Assembly (NCBI GenBank): GCA_030535455.1
Contig: JAUNJY010000041.1
Coordinates: 1 to 39,252, forward strand
DNA: 39,252 nt
Direction: 5' to 3'
Source: a bacterium
GTDB lineage: Bacteria > Bacillota > Clostridia > Lachnospirales > Lachnospiraceae
Below the pieces are notes generated by a model. That model ran no database searches, had not been told where the DNA came from, and saw only the letters and a list, made by a program, of their open reading frames with translations. Position numbers and translations under genes: made by a program. The first letter of the stretch is position 1. Every line of letters begins with the position of its first letter. Positions 17,050 to 26,359 of this stretch are shown here, in pieces.

Positions 17050-17081
17050 CAATCTCCACTCCAAAGGATCTATTTTCATTG

Positions 17082-18740
17082 TTACTGCTTCATTTTTTTC
17101 TTGGTCACATACATTGCCTGATCCGCCTTTAAAAATACATCCTCATAAGATATATCGGTTACTGCATTGTAAACAGCCATACCATATGCGATTTCCAGGC
17201 TATTACTTTTACACGCGTCTACAAACTGCTGTATTCGTTCAAGCCGTTTCTGATATTCCATATCTTCTAAAATGACAACAAATTCATCGCCACCAATTCG
17301 ATATAATTTATTTTCACCAAACACACCACTAAGAAGTCTGCTCGACAACAAGATCAGGTTATCGCCCTCATCATGCCCCATAGTATCGTTGGTCGTCTTC
17401 AGATTATTAATATCAAAGACGATCAGTGCAAACTCATCATGTTTTAAAATTCTCTCTTCTATTTTTTCCACTTTTTCAAGATAGGCAGCACGATTTAGCG
17501 CCCCGGTCATGGCATCCTTATATGCCATTTCCTTTAGCACATGGACTCTTGTATTCTCGGTTACATATCGTTGCACCATTTTTACGATTTCATAAAACTG
17601 GATGCATAAGAATGCAGTAAATCCTACCCTAAACCAGAACATTTCTGGCTGTATTTCAAAGTAAATGCCGAATAAATCTGCAAGTACGCCTATGGATAAG
17701 CAGATACTTGATAAAACTAACATATTGAGACTGTTCTCTTTATATTTATGTCTCTCCCATAATAAGGAGCCTACAGTAACGAATGTTCCAAGCAGGCCAA
17801 ATACATACACTGTCATATAAGTTTCATAATAATCCATTTTCCCTGTGTATTGTAAGATGGTTGCCACAATAATGGTAATAAAAAATGCTAATGCATCTGC
17901 TAATACGAAATATCTTGCCTTGCTCTTTAAACTGATTCCATAGAACCATAACAGGAAAAATGCCATAAATAACAAAGTCACCATATCCAGGCTGTTATTA
18001 AATACTCCTGCTGGAAATAAGTAATACTGTATGTCAAAATCAATGAAGAACCAAATTCCGCTAAACAGGCATAGCCCTGAGAATACTGCCACCCGCTCAA
18101 TGGACTTCTTCATATAGTAACTGATTACAGTAAATATGGTTGTCATAAGTCCCATGACAATTATGAACATGGCAAAGAAGCTATTGATTAACTTGCTTCT
18201 CATATTAGCAATGACCAGACCACTTTCACTTCCGTAATACATTTGATGGAAGAACTTATTAAATACTGTGCTTGGATGATTCGTATATAGATTTGTCAGT
18301 GTCATCTCTACTATATCTGTCGTTTTTATTCCTTCAGAATGAAAAGTTGCCCACATGTTTCCTGCTGAATGGGCATATTCAAGCATGGTTCCCTCTTGTC
18401 CCATACTGTACACTTGCTTGCCATTCACCTTGATTTCCACACGCATGTTATCAATACGTAGAATGACCAGCATATTTTCTCCGATATCCTCTGTAAAATT
18501 CCCGATAACCTTTATCGTGTTAATACCATGCAATTTAAACTTGGTATCTTTATTAAGTACATGGCTTTCGCCATCATCGTTTATGTAATACTCCCCTACA
18601 ACATTAAGCAGCTTGCTCTCCGTATTTCTCATTGGATTGGAATGTTCCTGAAACCAGGTCATACACAATAATACAGCTACGCAAAGAATGGTACATGCGA
18701 CTATACCATAAAAGCCCTTCTTTACTCGGTTATATTTCAT
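17082..18740 (-). CDS. Membrane diguanylate cyclase with extracellular sensor domain
   Basis: 552 aa. Residues 8-28 form a membrane anchor, about 30-185 an extracellular beta-rich region, and 190-385 about seven or eight transmembrane helices, an arrangement like the 7TMR-DISM sensors. The C-terminal GGDEF domain starts at about 410 (AYKDAMTGALNRAAYLEKV), with FDINNLKTTNDTMGHDEGD and the active-site loop RIGGDEFVVIL (GG at 483-484) intact, so it should make c-di-GMP from two GTP. No RxxD inhibitory site stands before GGDEF. The start follows AGGAGTG. The HD-GYP phosphodiesterase and c-di-GMP riboswitch at 33.4-34.8 kb belong to the same signalling network. Confidence 0.88.
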   Translation of the reverse strand: MKYNRVKKGFYGIVACTILCVAVLLCMTWFQEHSNPMRNTESKLLNVVGEYYINDDGESHVLNKDTKFKLHGINTIKVIGNFTEDIGENMLVILRIDNMRVEIKVNGKQVYSMGQEGTMLEYAHSAGNMWATFHSEGIKTTDIVEMTLTNLYTNHPSTVFNKFFHQMYYGSESGLVIANMRSKLINSFFAMFIIVMGLMTTIFTVISYYMKKSIERVAVFSGLCLFSGIWFFIDFDIQYYLFPAGVFNNSLDMVTLLFMAFFLLWFYGISLKSKARYFVLADALAFFITIIVATILQYTGKMDYYETYMTVYVFGLLGTFVTVGSLLWERHKYKENSLNMLVLSSICLSIGVLADLFGIYFEIQPEMFWFRVGFTAFLCIQFYEIVKMVQRYVTENTRVHVLKEMAYKDAMTGALNRAAYLEKVEKIEERILKHDEFALIVFDINNLKTTNDTMGHDEGDNLILLSSRLLSGVFGENKLYRIGGDEFVVILEDMEYQKRLERIQQFVDACKSNSLEIAYGMAVYNAVTDISYEDVFLKADQAMYVTKKKMKQ

Positions 18741-18851
18741 AGTAACACTCCTAGTGTTTTATCTTAAGATTCTGTATCAATTATACACGAAATCAGTGCT
18801 ATTAACAATTTCTTTTTCTATTTATGTCGAATTTTAAACTTTTTTAATTAA

Positions 18852-18890
18852 AAAGGTGCCAAGTATTACTTTTTCATACTTAGCACCTTT
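18852..18890 (-). terminator. Terminator of the beta-glucoside operon
   Basis: AAAGGTGCTAAGTAT pairs with ATACTTGGCACCTTT (one mismatch) around a 9-nt loop, followed by TTAATT on the minus strand directly after the 6-phospho-beta-glucosidase gene. Confidence 0.88.
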
Positions 18891-18894
18891 TCTA

Positions 18895-20316
18895 TTATAA
18901 TTCTTTTCCGTTAGTACGAATCACGTTCTGATACCAGAAATAACTGTCTTTCTTAATGCGTTTTAGTTGTTTTACATCATGGTCTTCTCGGTCGATATAG
19001 ATAAATCCATAACGTTTCTTAAATCCTTGGTGGGAACTTAAGATATCCATTACTGACCAAGGGCTGTAACCCATGACTTCCACACCGTCCTCGATTGCCA
19101 GTCCGATTGCCCTTATATGCTCTCTGATATAGTCAATTCGATAGTCATCGTGGATTTTCCCATCCTCTGTAAGCACATCTACGGCACCAAGACCATTTTC
19201 CGTAATGATGAGTGGCAGACGGTAGCGACGATAATACTCATTTAATACCATACGAAGTCCATTGGGATCAATTTGTGCACCATACGCGCTGGCAGTAAGG
19301 TTTTCATTTTTCTCATCCCTAAAGTAACCATACTGGTCAAAATCTACCTGGTTGCCACGGAAGGCACGTTCTCCAATTGGATGGTCCTCTTCCACAGGAA
19401 GAAAGCTTGCGCAAAGGGTACGGTAATAATTTACTGCGATATAATCCATCTTTGCACTTTTAAGAAGTTCTTCATCTCCCTCTTCCATGACAGGGACAAT
19501 GTTTCGTTCCTTTAAATATCTCATATAGTATCCAGGGTATTTTCCTGTGGCATGCATCTCTAAACAATAATCCGTCTTAAAGGCATCGTTCATCTTGGCT
19601 GCCCATACATCTTCCGGCTTATTGGTAAGAGGATAGGTACATGTCGAGGAAACAGCCGGCCCAATCTTACCATTCTTTACAATGGCATGGCAGGCATTTA
19701 CTGCAAGGGCATGGGCAAGAAACATATGATAATCCATCTGTGCACGGATCTTGTCCGCTTTCCACAAATCTTCTTCCTCGATATTCATTCGCTCATCCAC
19801 GCGAATCATCAGGTTCTGCTCATTATGCACCTGCCAGTATTCCACTCGGTCTCCAAATGATTCAAAACAGATTTTTGCATAACGTTCAAATGCATAGATG
19901 CACTCTCTGCTTTCCCAGCCATTATATTTTTCCACCAAAGCATATGGTAAGTCAAAATGATATAGTGTCACAAATGGTTTGATCCCATGTTCTAACAGGC
20001 AGTTAATCACATTATTATAAAAATCAATTCCTGCCTGATTTACCTCGCCATCGCCATCCGGAATGATGCGCGCCCAAGAGATCGAGAAACGATAGATCTG
20101 CATTCCTAATTCTTTCATCAGCTTGATATCTTCTCTATAATGATGATAAAAATCACTGGCCACCTTGGTATCTGCCTGTAAATGCATTCGTTTAAATGAG
20201 TTTACATCGGCAACTGTCTTTCCTTTTCCGTCCTCGTCCCAGGCTCCTTCAATCTGAAAGGCCGAGGAAGAAGCTCCCCATAAAAATTCTTTCGGGAATG
20301 TTACTGCTTCTTTCAT
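18895..20316 (-). CDS. 6-phospho-beta-glucosidase, glycoside hydrolase family 1
   Basis: 473 aa GH1 (beta/alpha)8-barrel hydrolase that splits phosphorylated beta-glucosides imported by the adjacent PTS. N-terminal signature FLWGASSSAFQIEGAW (11-26); acid/base Glu166 in WQVHNEQN (the usual NEP is NEQ here); nucleophile Glu373 in IITENGLG. The SSHQGFKKRYGF segment near residue 411 contains the Ser...Lys-x-Tyr set that binds the 6-phosphate. Starts 10 nt after the PTS gene stop, with GGAGGAG before the ATG. The sugar (cellobiose-, arbutin- or salicin-phosphate) is not resolvable. Confidence 0.92.
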   Translation of the reverse strand: MKEAVTFPKEFLWGASSSAFQIEGAWDEDGKGKTVADVNSFKRMHLQADTKVASDFYHHYREDIKLMKELGMQIYRFSISWARIIPDGDGEVNQAGIDFYNNVINCLLEHGIKPFVTLYHFDLPYALVEKYNGWESRECIYAFERYAKICFESFGDRVEYWQVHNEQNLMIRVDERMNIEEEDLWKADKIRAQMDYHMFLAHALAVNACHAIVKNGKIGPAVSSTCTYPLTNKPEDVWAAKMNDAFKTDYCLEMHATGKYPGYYMRYLKERNIVPVMEEGDEELLKSAKMDYIAVNYYRTLCASFLPVEEDHPIGERAFRGNQVDFDQYGYFRDEKNENLTASAYGAQIDPNGLRMVLNEYYRRYRLPLIITENGLGAVDVLTEDGKIHDDYRIDYIREHIRAIGLAIEDGVEVMGYSPWSVMDILSSHQGFKKRYGFIYIDREDHDVKQLKRIKKDSYFWYQNVIRTNGKEL

Positions 20317-20326
20317 TGGTCTCCTC

Positions 20327-22270
20327 CTACTTTATATCTAATAATTCTTTCTCGTTATCTACCGTACCTATAAAAGACTCTATGTTTTCATAGTCGTCTG
20401 TATTTAATACGATGATTGGCGTTGTCACGTCATAGCCTGCTGCCTTGATTGCCTCTATGTCAAACCTCATGATTGGGGTACCGCGTTTTACCACAGCTCC
20501 CTGTTCCACACATTTTGTAAAATGAGCTCCATTTAGCTTAACCGTATCAATTCCAATGTGGATCATAACCTCTGCTCCATTTGTTAACGTAAGACAGATT
20601 GCATGCAGGGTATCGTAAATCAATGTGACTGTACAGTCTTCTGGCGCTGCCACTTCTCCAAAGGAAGGGATCACTGCCACACCTTTTCCTAATGCTTCCG
20701 AAGCAAATGCCTGATCGTTTACCTCACTTAAAGGAATTGCCTCGCCTGTCATTGGGGATCGCATAATCGTAGTTTTCTCCTGGTCAGCAGTCACTGGCTC
20801 TTTTGCTTCTTCTGTCTCTTCTATTTGTTCTGCCTCTTCGGTTGCTTCTTGTTTCTTATCTTCTTCAAATCCAATCACATACGTAAGGATCGCTGCTCCA
20901 AAGTACGCAACTGCAATACCGATCAAGTAGAACATAAACTTCTTCATGCCAAAGGCTGCATAGGTAAAGATGGTAAGAACGCCGTTATTGGCAAATGCAT
21001 CTCCATACACATTACCGAATCCCATTATGGCACCACCAATAGTACCTGCAATGATTGCACAGACCATAGGCTTTTTATATCGTAAGTTACAGCCATAAAT
21101 TGCAGGCTCAGTCACACCAACCAAAGTTGCTGCAATGGTTCCTGATGCTGCTACCTGTTTTACTTCTTTATTCTTTGTCTTAAGCATAACGCCTAAAGCT
21201 GCCCCGCCTTGTGCAAAATTGGCAGACCCTGCAAATGCTAAGATATTCTGGCTTCCATGTAAAGCTACGTCGTTTAATCCGATTGGAAGTAATGCACGGT
21301 GTGCACCAAAGATAACGAATACACCCCAAAGTCCGCCGATTAGTGCCCCTCCAAGAACTGGACTTACTCCAATTAACCAACCATAGGAAGCTGCAATCAC
21401 GTTACCAATATAAATTCCGATTGGTCCTAGTAAGCACAACGTAAGTGGAAGCATAATGATTAATTCTAATCCTGGTACAAGGATTAACTGCACCACTTCC
21501 GGAATTACACGTTTCAATGCTCGCTCTAAATAAGCGATTACGATAATTGCAAGTATAATTGGAATTACCGACTCCGTATAGGAAAATACTTTTACTGCAT
21601 CTCCCATTGCCCAGGCACCCTTTGTAATTGGAATGCCAAAGATATTGGATGCTACGCTTACATCCTGCATTAATGCATCAATTGCCGGATAACATAAGCT
21701 TCCTCCAATTACCATAGCAATGACCTGGTTGCATTTTAATGCCTTTGCAGTAGTCATCGCTAAGAAGATTGGGAAGAAATAAAAGATTACCTGGCTGGCA
21801 GAATACAGTATGGTATACGTATCTGTAGTACTAATGTCCAACCCATTGCGGATCATAATTAATTTCGCTGCCGTTAACAGTCCTTTAATTAAGCCTGCTG
21901 CCGCAATTGCCGGTACTAATGGCGTAAAGATCTGTGTTATGATCTGCAAAATTCTCTGTCCTGCCGGCTGTTTTGTTCCGGTATCCGAAGAACTCTGTAC
22001 CTTACTATCTTTTGTCTTCACTTCCTTGTTTCTGATTGCTTCAATTGCGTCAAAAATCTGGTTTACCTTTGCACCACAAACAACTTGTAACTCGCCATTT
22101 GCAGCTACCACTCCAATGACGCCTTCAATTCGTCCTAACACTTCCTTATCTGCTTTTGACTCATCCTGTAATACAAAACGAAGCCTTGTAAAGCAGTGTG
22201 TAAGACCTTTGATATTTTCCTCTCCGCCCACATTCTTAAGAATGTCCTGAGCGATTTTATTATAATTCAT
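20327..22270 (-). CDS. PTS beta-glucoside permease, EIIBCA
   Basis: 647 aa single-chain phosphotransferase permease. EIIB domain at 1-90 with phospho-Cys26 in THCFTRLRF; EIIC from about 100 to 465 with repeated hydrophobic helices and FGAHRALLPIGLNDVA; an acidic linker (EEAEQIEETEEAKE); then EIIA at about 490-647 with structural His556 and phospho-His571 in MIHIGIDTVKL. It phosphorylates and imports beta-glucosides using PEP via HPr. The start follows AGGAGAA. No BglG/LicT antiterminator gene or RNA antiterminator motif was found in the 180-nt leader, unlike many bgl operons, so control is unclear. Confidence 0.93.
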   Translation of the reverse strand: MNYNKIAQDILKNVGGEENIKGLTHCFTRLRFVLQDESKADKEVLGRIEGVIGVVAANGELQVVCGAKVNQIFDAIEAIRNKEVKTKDSKVQSSSDTGTKQPAGQRILQIITQIFTPLVPAIAAAGLIKGLLTAAKLIMIRNGLDISTTDTYTILYSASQVIFYFFPIFLAMTTAKALKCNQVIAMVIGGSLCYPAIDALMQDVSVASNIFGIPITKGAWAMGDAVKVFSYTESVIPIILAIIVIAYLERALKRVIPEVVQLILVPGLELIIMLPLTLCLLGPIGIYIGNVIAASYGWLIGVSPVLGGALIGGLWGVFVIFGAHRALLPIGLNDVALHGSQNILAFAGSANFAQGGAALGVMLKTKNKEVKQVAASGTIAATLVGVTEPAIYGCNLRYKKPMVCAIIAGTIGGAIMGFGNVYGDAFANNGVLTIFTYAAFGMKKFMFYLIGIAVAYFGAAILTYVIGFEEDKKQEATEEAEQIEETEEAKEPVTADQEKTTIMRSPMTGEAIPLSEVNDQAFASEALGKGVAVIPSFGEVAAPEDCTVTLIYDTLHAICLTLTNGAEVMIHIGIDTVKLNGAHFTKCVEQGAVVKRGTPIMRFDIEAIKAAGYDVTTPIIVLNTDDYENIESFIGTVDNEKELLDIK

Positions 22271-22451
22271 AATGTTCTCCTAGCTCATTTTTCTTGTATA
22301 TTTTACATTTTCTGTATTATATCAACAAAATATTCTAAAAGAAAGCCTTTACATTATGATAAAAGCTACTTAACCATCCACTGTTTGTCTTTTTCTAAAC
22401 CAATATCATAAAATACTTATATCAATATGTCACAATTACGTTAGGATTATT

Positions 22452-22679
22452 ATGAATTTAAAAGAACGTTCAAAACAATTAAAAACAGACCTTCCGACAG
22501 TGCTGATTGCCTTAACAATAAAATATATCCCCAATGAGGTCTGGATTCGAAGTCAAGAAAAGTCGGTAGACTTATGGAAGAATGGAAAACCAAAGAAATG
22601 GTATTATGCGTTGCAAACTATATCGTATACTTTACAAGATAATCCCTTTTCACTTCATCTTTTAATACTATGTATATAG
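22452..22679 (+). pseudogene. DUF1232 (YkvA-like) gene with internal deletion
   Basis: The 75-aa frame begins MNLKERSKQLKTDLPTVLIA and then jumps to LTIKYIPNEVW and KSVDLWKNGKPKKWYYA. These are the two ends of DUF1232 membrane proteins of about 130 aa; the conserved core between them (typically a channel-like stretch with LSPIDLIPD) is missing in frame, with 'IAL' at the junction. After about codon 54 the tail no longer resembles the family. AGGA stands 5 nt before the ATG. An expressed product would lack the defining domain. Confidence 0.65.
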
Positions 22680-23183
22680 CCAAGAAATACTTACTTAATT
22701 CTACTTTTAGTCTTTTGAAAGTAAGTAATTCTATGTCTAAAATAGAAGTAATCACACACTTTGTCACGCTCCAAAGTAAATCCCGGTCAATACCACGATT
22801 GCAGCAACCAGCTGTATTTCCTATTGAATTACAACCACATTACTTTTACATATACTATTTAACTGTCTCACCATCTCTTCTTTTGAAAAAACTTCTACTG
22901 CCCCCTCCATTGTGCCTGAATGAATATTCTTAATTTGGATTAAAATTATGCTGTTTGCCTTTGATTTCTTTACTAAGATATCTAAATCCAGCAAGCTTGT
23001 ATCTAATTTGGATGAAATGATTTTTAAGATTTTCTCTAAGTCCTTATATACCTTGCTTATATCTTTACGGGTAAACTCGTTTACAATACAAAAGCAATCT
23101 AATCTTCCATACCGAGTTTTAAGTGTCAATTTAAAAAAGCCTGAGCCTCCATTACTGGAGACCCAGGCTTTCTTAATCACTAG
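22680..23183. other. Gene-poor stretch with an ECF S-component scrap
   Basis: No convincing gene. A 119-aa minus-strand frame (22821-23180) begins inside a terminator hairpin, lacks a ribosome binding site and matches nothing I know. About 43 nt around 22771-22813 copy part of the S-component gene (near 23571-23613) with roughly four differences, encoding LVAAIVVLTGIYFG versus PVTAIVVLTGFYFG. The region looks like decayed DNA left by deletions or recombination. Confidence 0.55.
23136..23171 (-). terminator. Terminator of the cobalamin ECF operon
   Basis: AAAGCCTGGGTCTCCAGTAA folds back on TGGAGGCTCAGGCTTT and is followed by TTTAAATT on the minus strand, 13 bp after the S-component stop. Confidence 0.9.
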
Positions 23184-23864
23184 TTATATATTATAAATCC
23201 GCTTAATCCTAGCCAGCTTTTCACCCATTGGCTTTCGAAGCAGTAACAAGAATACCACATTGGATACTGCATAGATTACCATAAACGGCAATGACGTGCC
23301 AACTTTCAATAAAAATCTTCCAAGTACAAAGGAACCATCCAGTGCTAAAGTTGACCAAACATCCATAATCAAGGAATAGGCCACTCCACTAAGGATGCCA
23401 TAAATGGCAAGCCCTGTTTTGGTCTGTAAGACTCCATGCAACAGCTTACCCCCTGCAATAAATCCAATCAGTCCCCATGCAATCATCTGAAATGGGGTCC
23501 AAGGCCCTTGGCCAAATACCACATTGGAGACAAGTGCTGCCATGGCTCCTGTCACAAGGCCTGCTTCGCTTCCAAAGTAAAACCCGGTCAGTACCACGAT
23601 TGCAGTAACCGGCTTAAAGCCTGGTATGGGCAGAAATAAAAAACGACCTAACGTACAAAGGGCAATCATAATGGATAGCAACACAATACGTCTTGTAGAA
23701 ATCTTTTTTTCTTCGAAAGAAAGCATATAGATCAGGCACACACTAATGGCAATAATCAGTGCAACGGCATAATACCGTCGGTCGCCAAAACCAATTATGC
23801 CAACCGCCATGCTTCCCGGAATGACTACAAAGAGCAAGAGGCGTCTGATTAGTTTTGATAACAC
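23184..23864 (-). CDS. ECF transporter S component, probably for cobalamin or a corrinoid
   Basis: 226 aa with six or seven hydrophobic helices, the substrate-binding subunit of an energy-coupling-factor importer. Family traits: RRIVLLSIMIALCTLGRFLF, FKPVTAIVVLTGFYFGSEAG, ALVSNVVFGQGPWTPFQMIA and GLIGFIAG. The longer reading from ATG 23882 lacks a ribosome binding site; the GTG at 23862-23864 has GAGGAGG 7 nt ahead and is chosen. It overlaps the ATPase gene by 16 nt. The cobalamin riboswitch on the operon and transcobalamin-like neighbours indicate B12 or a precursor as cargo, like the CbrT group; the sequence alone does not prove it. Confidence 0.82.
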   Translation of the reverse strand: MLSKLIRRLLLFVVIPGSMAVGIIGFGDRRYYAVALIIAISVCLIYMLSFEEKKISTRRIVLLSIMIALCTLGRFLFLPIPGFKPVTAIVVLTGFYFGSEAGLVTGAMAALVSNVVFGQGPWTPFQMIAWGLIGFIAGGKLLHGVLQTKTGLAIYGILSGVAYSLIMDVWSTLALDGSFVLGRFLLKVGTSLPFMVIYAVSNVVFLLLLRKPMGEKLARIKRIYNI

Positions 23865-25501
23865 CAGATTACCTCCTCGCATGTAATCGCATCACTTACA
23901 AACTCTCTGGCAATACGGCTTGCCTGGGTTGTAAAGAAGCGGCTATTCTTAAGCACATTGCGCGGCGTATCCATGGCTATGATCTGATGGTCAAAGAACA
24001 ATCCCAGACGGTCTGAAATTGCTGCTGCAAACTCCACATCATGGGTTACCATTAAAATCGTCATGCCCTCATCATTTAATGCCTGCAATAACTCTTGTAA
24101 GGATTTCTTTGTCGTTCCATCTAAGCCCTTGGTTGGCTCATCCAAAATTAAAATCTGAGGATTTAAAAGAAGCACCTTGGCAAGACCAGCCCTCTGCTGC
24201 TCACCACCGCTTAAGTCATACGGATGCTTTTCTAATACATGTCGAATTCCAAGCTTGTCAGCAAGCTCATAGATCATGGCCTCTAATTCCTTCTTCGTAC
24301 AATCCCTTACATTACCCATTTCAAGCAAATCTTCAAAGACTGTATTCTTTACAAATAACGAAGTCGGGTTTTGAGGCAGATAACCAAGATTATCGACATA
24401 TAAGGAATTTCCCTTATATGCACTGATCTTCTTGCCATTTACAAAGCATTTTCCGCTGTATGGCTTCTTCTGTCCTGATAATACTGATAACAACGTAGTC
24501 TTACCTGAACCATTTCCACCTAACAAGGAATAAATCTTTCCTTGCTCCACCGTTAAGGATACCCCTTTTAAGATATCCTCTCCACCACGGTCATAGCGAA
24601 AATACAATTCTTTTAGGCGAATTGCCTCTTCCCCTATGCTGGCCGCTTGAAGAGTCTCCTCTTCGATCGAGTGATTTGGAAGAATGCCCTGCTGCTTTAA
24701 TCTTCTTAAGTATTCTCGCCCCTCTTTTTCCGTAAGTGGACATTCTCCACCACGTTTTATGCCATGATAAATCTTAACCGCACTTGGCACACTGTATTCT
24801 AACGACTCTACCTTATCCTTTAACACCTCTCTTGGTGCTCCGTCTAATAGAACCTTTCCGTCTTCTAACACGATCAGTCGGTCTGCTACACCAAGCACTT
24901 CTTCTAAATGATGTTCCACCATTACAATGGTAAGTCCAAGCTGCTCATTTAATTTCTTTACGGTCTGAATAAACTCTGCTGCCATAATGGGATCTAATTG
25001 GGCCGTCGGTTCATCTAACAGCAGGATGTTTGGCTCCATTACAAGGACGGAAGCTAGATTCAAGATCTGCTTTTGCCCCCCAGAAAGCTCAGAAGTCTTC
25101 TTATGGAACCAATGCTCGATGCCAAAATAATGGGCCATCTCTGCTACTTTGAAACGAATTAAATCCGACTTCACATTCATATTTTCAAGGCCAAAGGCAA
25201 GCTCATGCCATACCTCATCCGTTACGATCTGGGCATCCGGATTTTGCATCACATACCCGATCTGGCTTGGAAGATACTCAATCTTTTCTCCCTCTTTATA
25301 AAACTCAATACTTCCTGATAAATCGCCTGCTTTTGTAAGTTCTTTCTTTAAGAGACGAAGAAGTGTTGTCTTACCGCAGCCAGATTCCCCACATATTACG
25401 ACAAACTCCCCTTCCTTTACATTAAAAGAACAGTTGTCTAAGATACGCTTTTCCTGATCCACATAAGAAAACGTTACATCTTTGACTGTAATACATTCCA
25501 T
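23849..25501 (-). CDS. ECF transporter ATPase with two fused ABC cassettes
   Basis: 550 aa carrying two complete ATP-binding cassettes, the fused equivalent of EcfA and EcfA'. Cassette 1: Walker A GESGCGKTT (38-46), signature LSGGQKQ, Walker B ILLLDEPTAQLD. Cassette 2: Walker A GGNGSGKTT (about 330), signature LSGGEQQ, Walker B ILILDEPTKGLD. Both sites look catalytically complete. It drives the transmembrane EcfT and the S component encoded on either side; the start lies inside the end of ecfT (28-nt overlap), so expression is coupled. No second S component is in this operon, suggesting a dedicated (group I) transporter. Confidence 0.92.
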   Translation of the reverse strand: MECITVKDVTFSYVDQEKRILDNCSFNVKEGEFVVICGESGCGKTTLLRLLKKELTKAGDLSGSIEFYKEGEKIEYLPSQIGYVMQNPDAQIVTDEVWHELAFGLENMNVKSDLIRFKVAEMAHYFGIEHWFHKKTSELSGGQKQILNLASVLVMEPNILLLDEPTAQLDPIMAAEFIQTVKKLNEQLGLTIVMVEHHLEEVLGVADRLIVLEDGKVLLDGAPREVLKDKVESLEYSVPSAVKIYHGIKRGGECPLTEKEGREYLRRLKQQGILPNHSIEEETLQAASIGEEAIRLKELYFRYDRGGEDILKGVSLTVEQGKIYSLLGGNGSGKTTLLSVLSGQKKPYSGKCFVNGKKISAYKGNSLYVDNLGYLPQNPTSLFVKNTVFEDLLEMGNVRDCTKKELEAMIYELADKLGIRHVLEKHPYDLSGGEQQRAGLAKVLLLNPQILILDEPTKGLDGTTKKSLQELLQALNDEGMTILMVTHDVEFAAAISDRLGLFFDHQIIAMDTPRNVLKNSRFFTTQASRIAREFVSDAITCEEVIWCYQN

Positions 25502-26355
25502 TTCATTTTCTCCTTAATCTCTAAGCAAATCGGCATAACTGCCAAACTCACAAAACATATATAATAAATCCACTCTCTTGGATGAACTTCCAATTTCATT
25601 ACAGATGGATAATAGGAATAGGCAAAAACGTTGGTCACTGCACCGGCATAAAATCCTGCTGCAATCAGTACAAGCCAAAACATTCTGACTTTGTCAGCTC
25701 CGCCAAAACGATAAATGGTAAAGTTAGACCGCCTTCCCTGTCCATAGCCTCTTGCATTCATGGAATCTGCCGTTGTCACTCCCTGTTCCAAAGACCAGGT
25801 AATCAAGGAGTCAAATACACGAATTTTTGATATAATCTGATCCATATAGCCATGCTTGCTATACATGCCCATAGCCTTCTGCATGTCAGATACCGACTTG
25901 GCCTGACGTTTTAACTTGGGTACAAAGCCGAATGCCATGGATAATAATAAGGCAAGCTTTGGACTGATTTTTTGAAATAAATATAAAAACTGATTGATTT
26001 TAAATACCTCGGCAAAACAGCGGCTGTATGCAAACACTGCTGCCATCTTTCCACCCATTGCCGCACCATATAAAATTGCCTCTTTGGTAACTGCATTTCC
26101 ATTAAGAAAGAACAAAACCGTTTCTCCCCTATGGCTAAACAAAGGATTGGTCACCATAATGATCAGGGCAAGCAACAGATAAAACACTAGGTTTTTAATC
26201 CATTCACTGCGGCTAAGCAAAAAGTACAGCCATCCAATGCTTCCAATCACCGCACCAAGAATAAGGATAGGCTGGTCAAATGCCATGCTGATGACTAACA
26301 TATTCACATAAAAGAAAAAGGTCACCAGTGGGTGCCAGTGGGTTATAAAGCTCAT
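25474..26355 (-). CDS. ECF transporter transmembrane component EcfT
   Basis: 293 aa, five or six transmembrane helices, with the cytoplasmic coupling motif ADSMNARGYGQGRRSNF (the A-R-G box that contacts the ATPase) and AFGFVPKLKRQAKSV in the coupling helices. EcfT links ATP hydrolysis to toppling of the S component. It follows the 180-aa DUF4430 gene by 4 nt with GTAAGGAT before the ATG. Confidence 0.9.
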   Translation of the reverse strand: MSFITHWHPLVTFFFYVNMLVISMAFDQPILILGAVIGSIGWLYFLLSRSEWIKNLVFYLLLALIIMVTNPLFSHRGETVLFFLNGNAVTKEAILYGAAMGGKMAAVFAYSRCFAEVFKINQFLYLFQKISPKLALLLSMAFGFVPKLKRQAKSVSDMQKAMGMYSKHGYMDQIISKIRVFDSLITWSLEQGVTTADSMNARGYGQGRRSNFTIYRFGGADKVRMFWLVLIAAGFYAGAVTNVFAYSYYPSVMKLEVHPREWIYYICFVSLAVMPICLEIKEKMKWNVLQSKM

Positions 26356-26359
26356 ATCC

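Noticed and set aside
21810-22250. 146-aa plus-strand open frame
   Set aside because: Antisense to the PTS EIIB/EIIC region, which has complete conserved motifs on the other strand.
22821-23180. 119-aa minus-strand frame as a gene
   Set aside because: Begins within the ECF-operon terminator hairpin, without a ribosome binding site, and no recognisable family; treated as decayed DNA.
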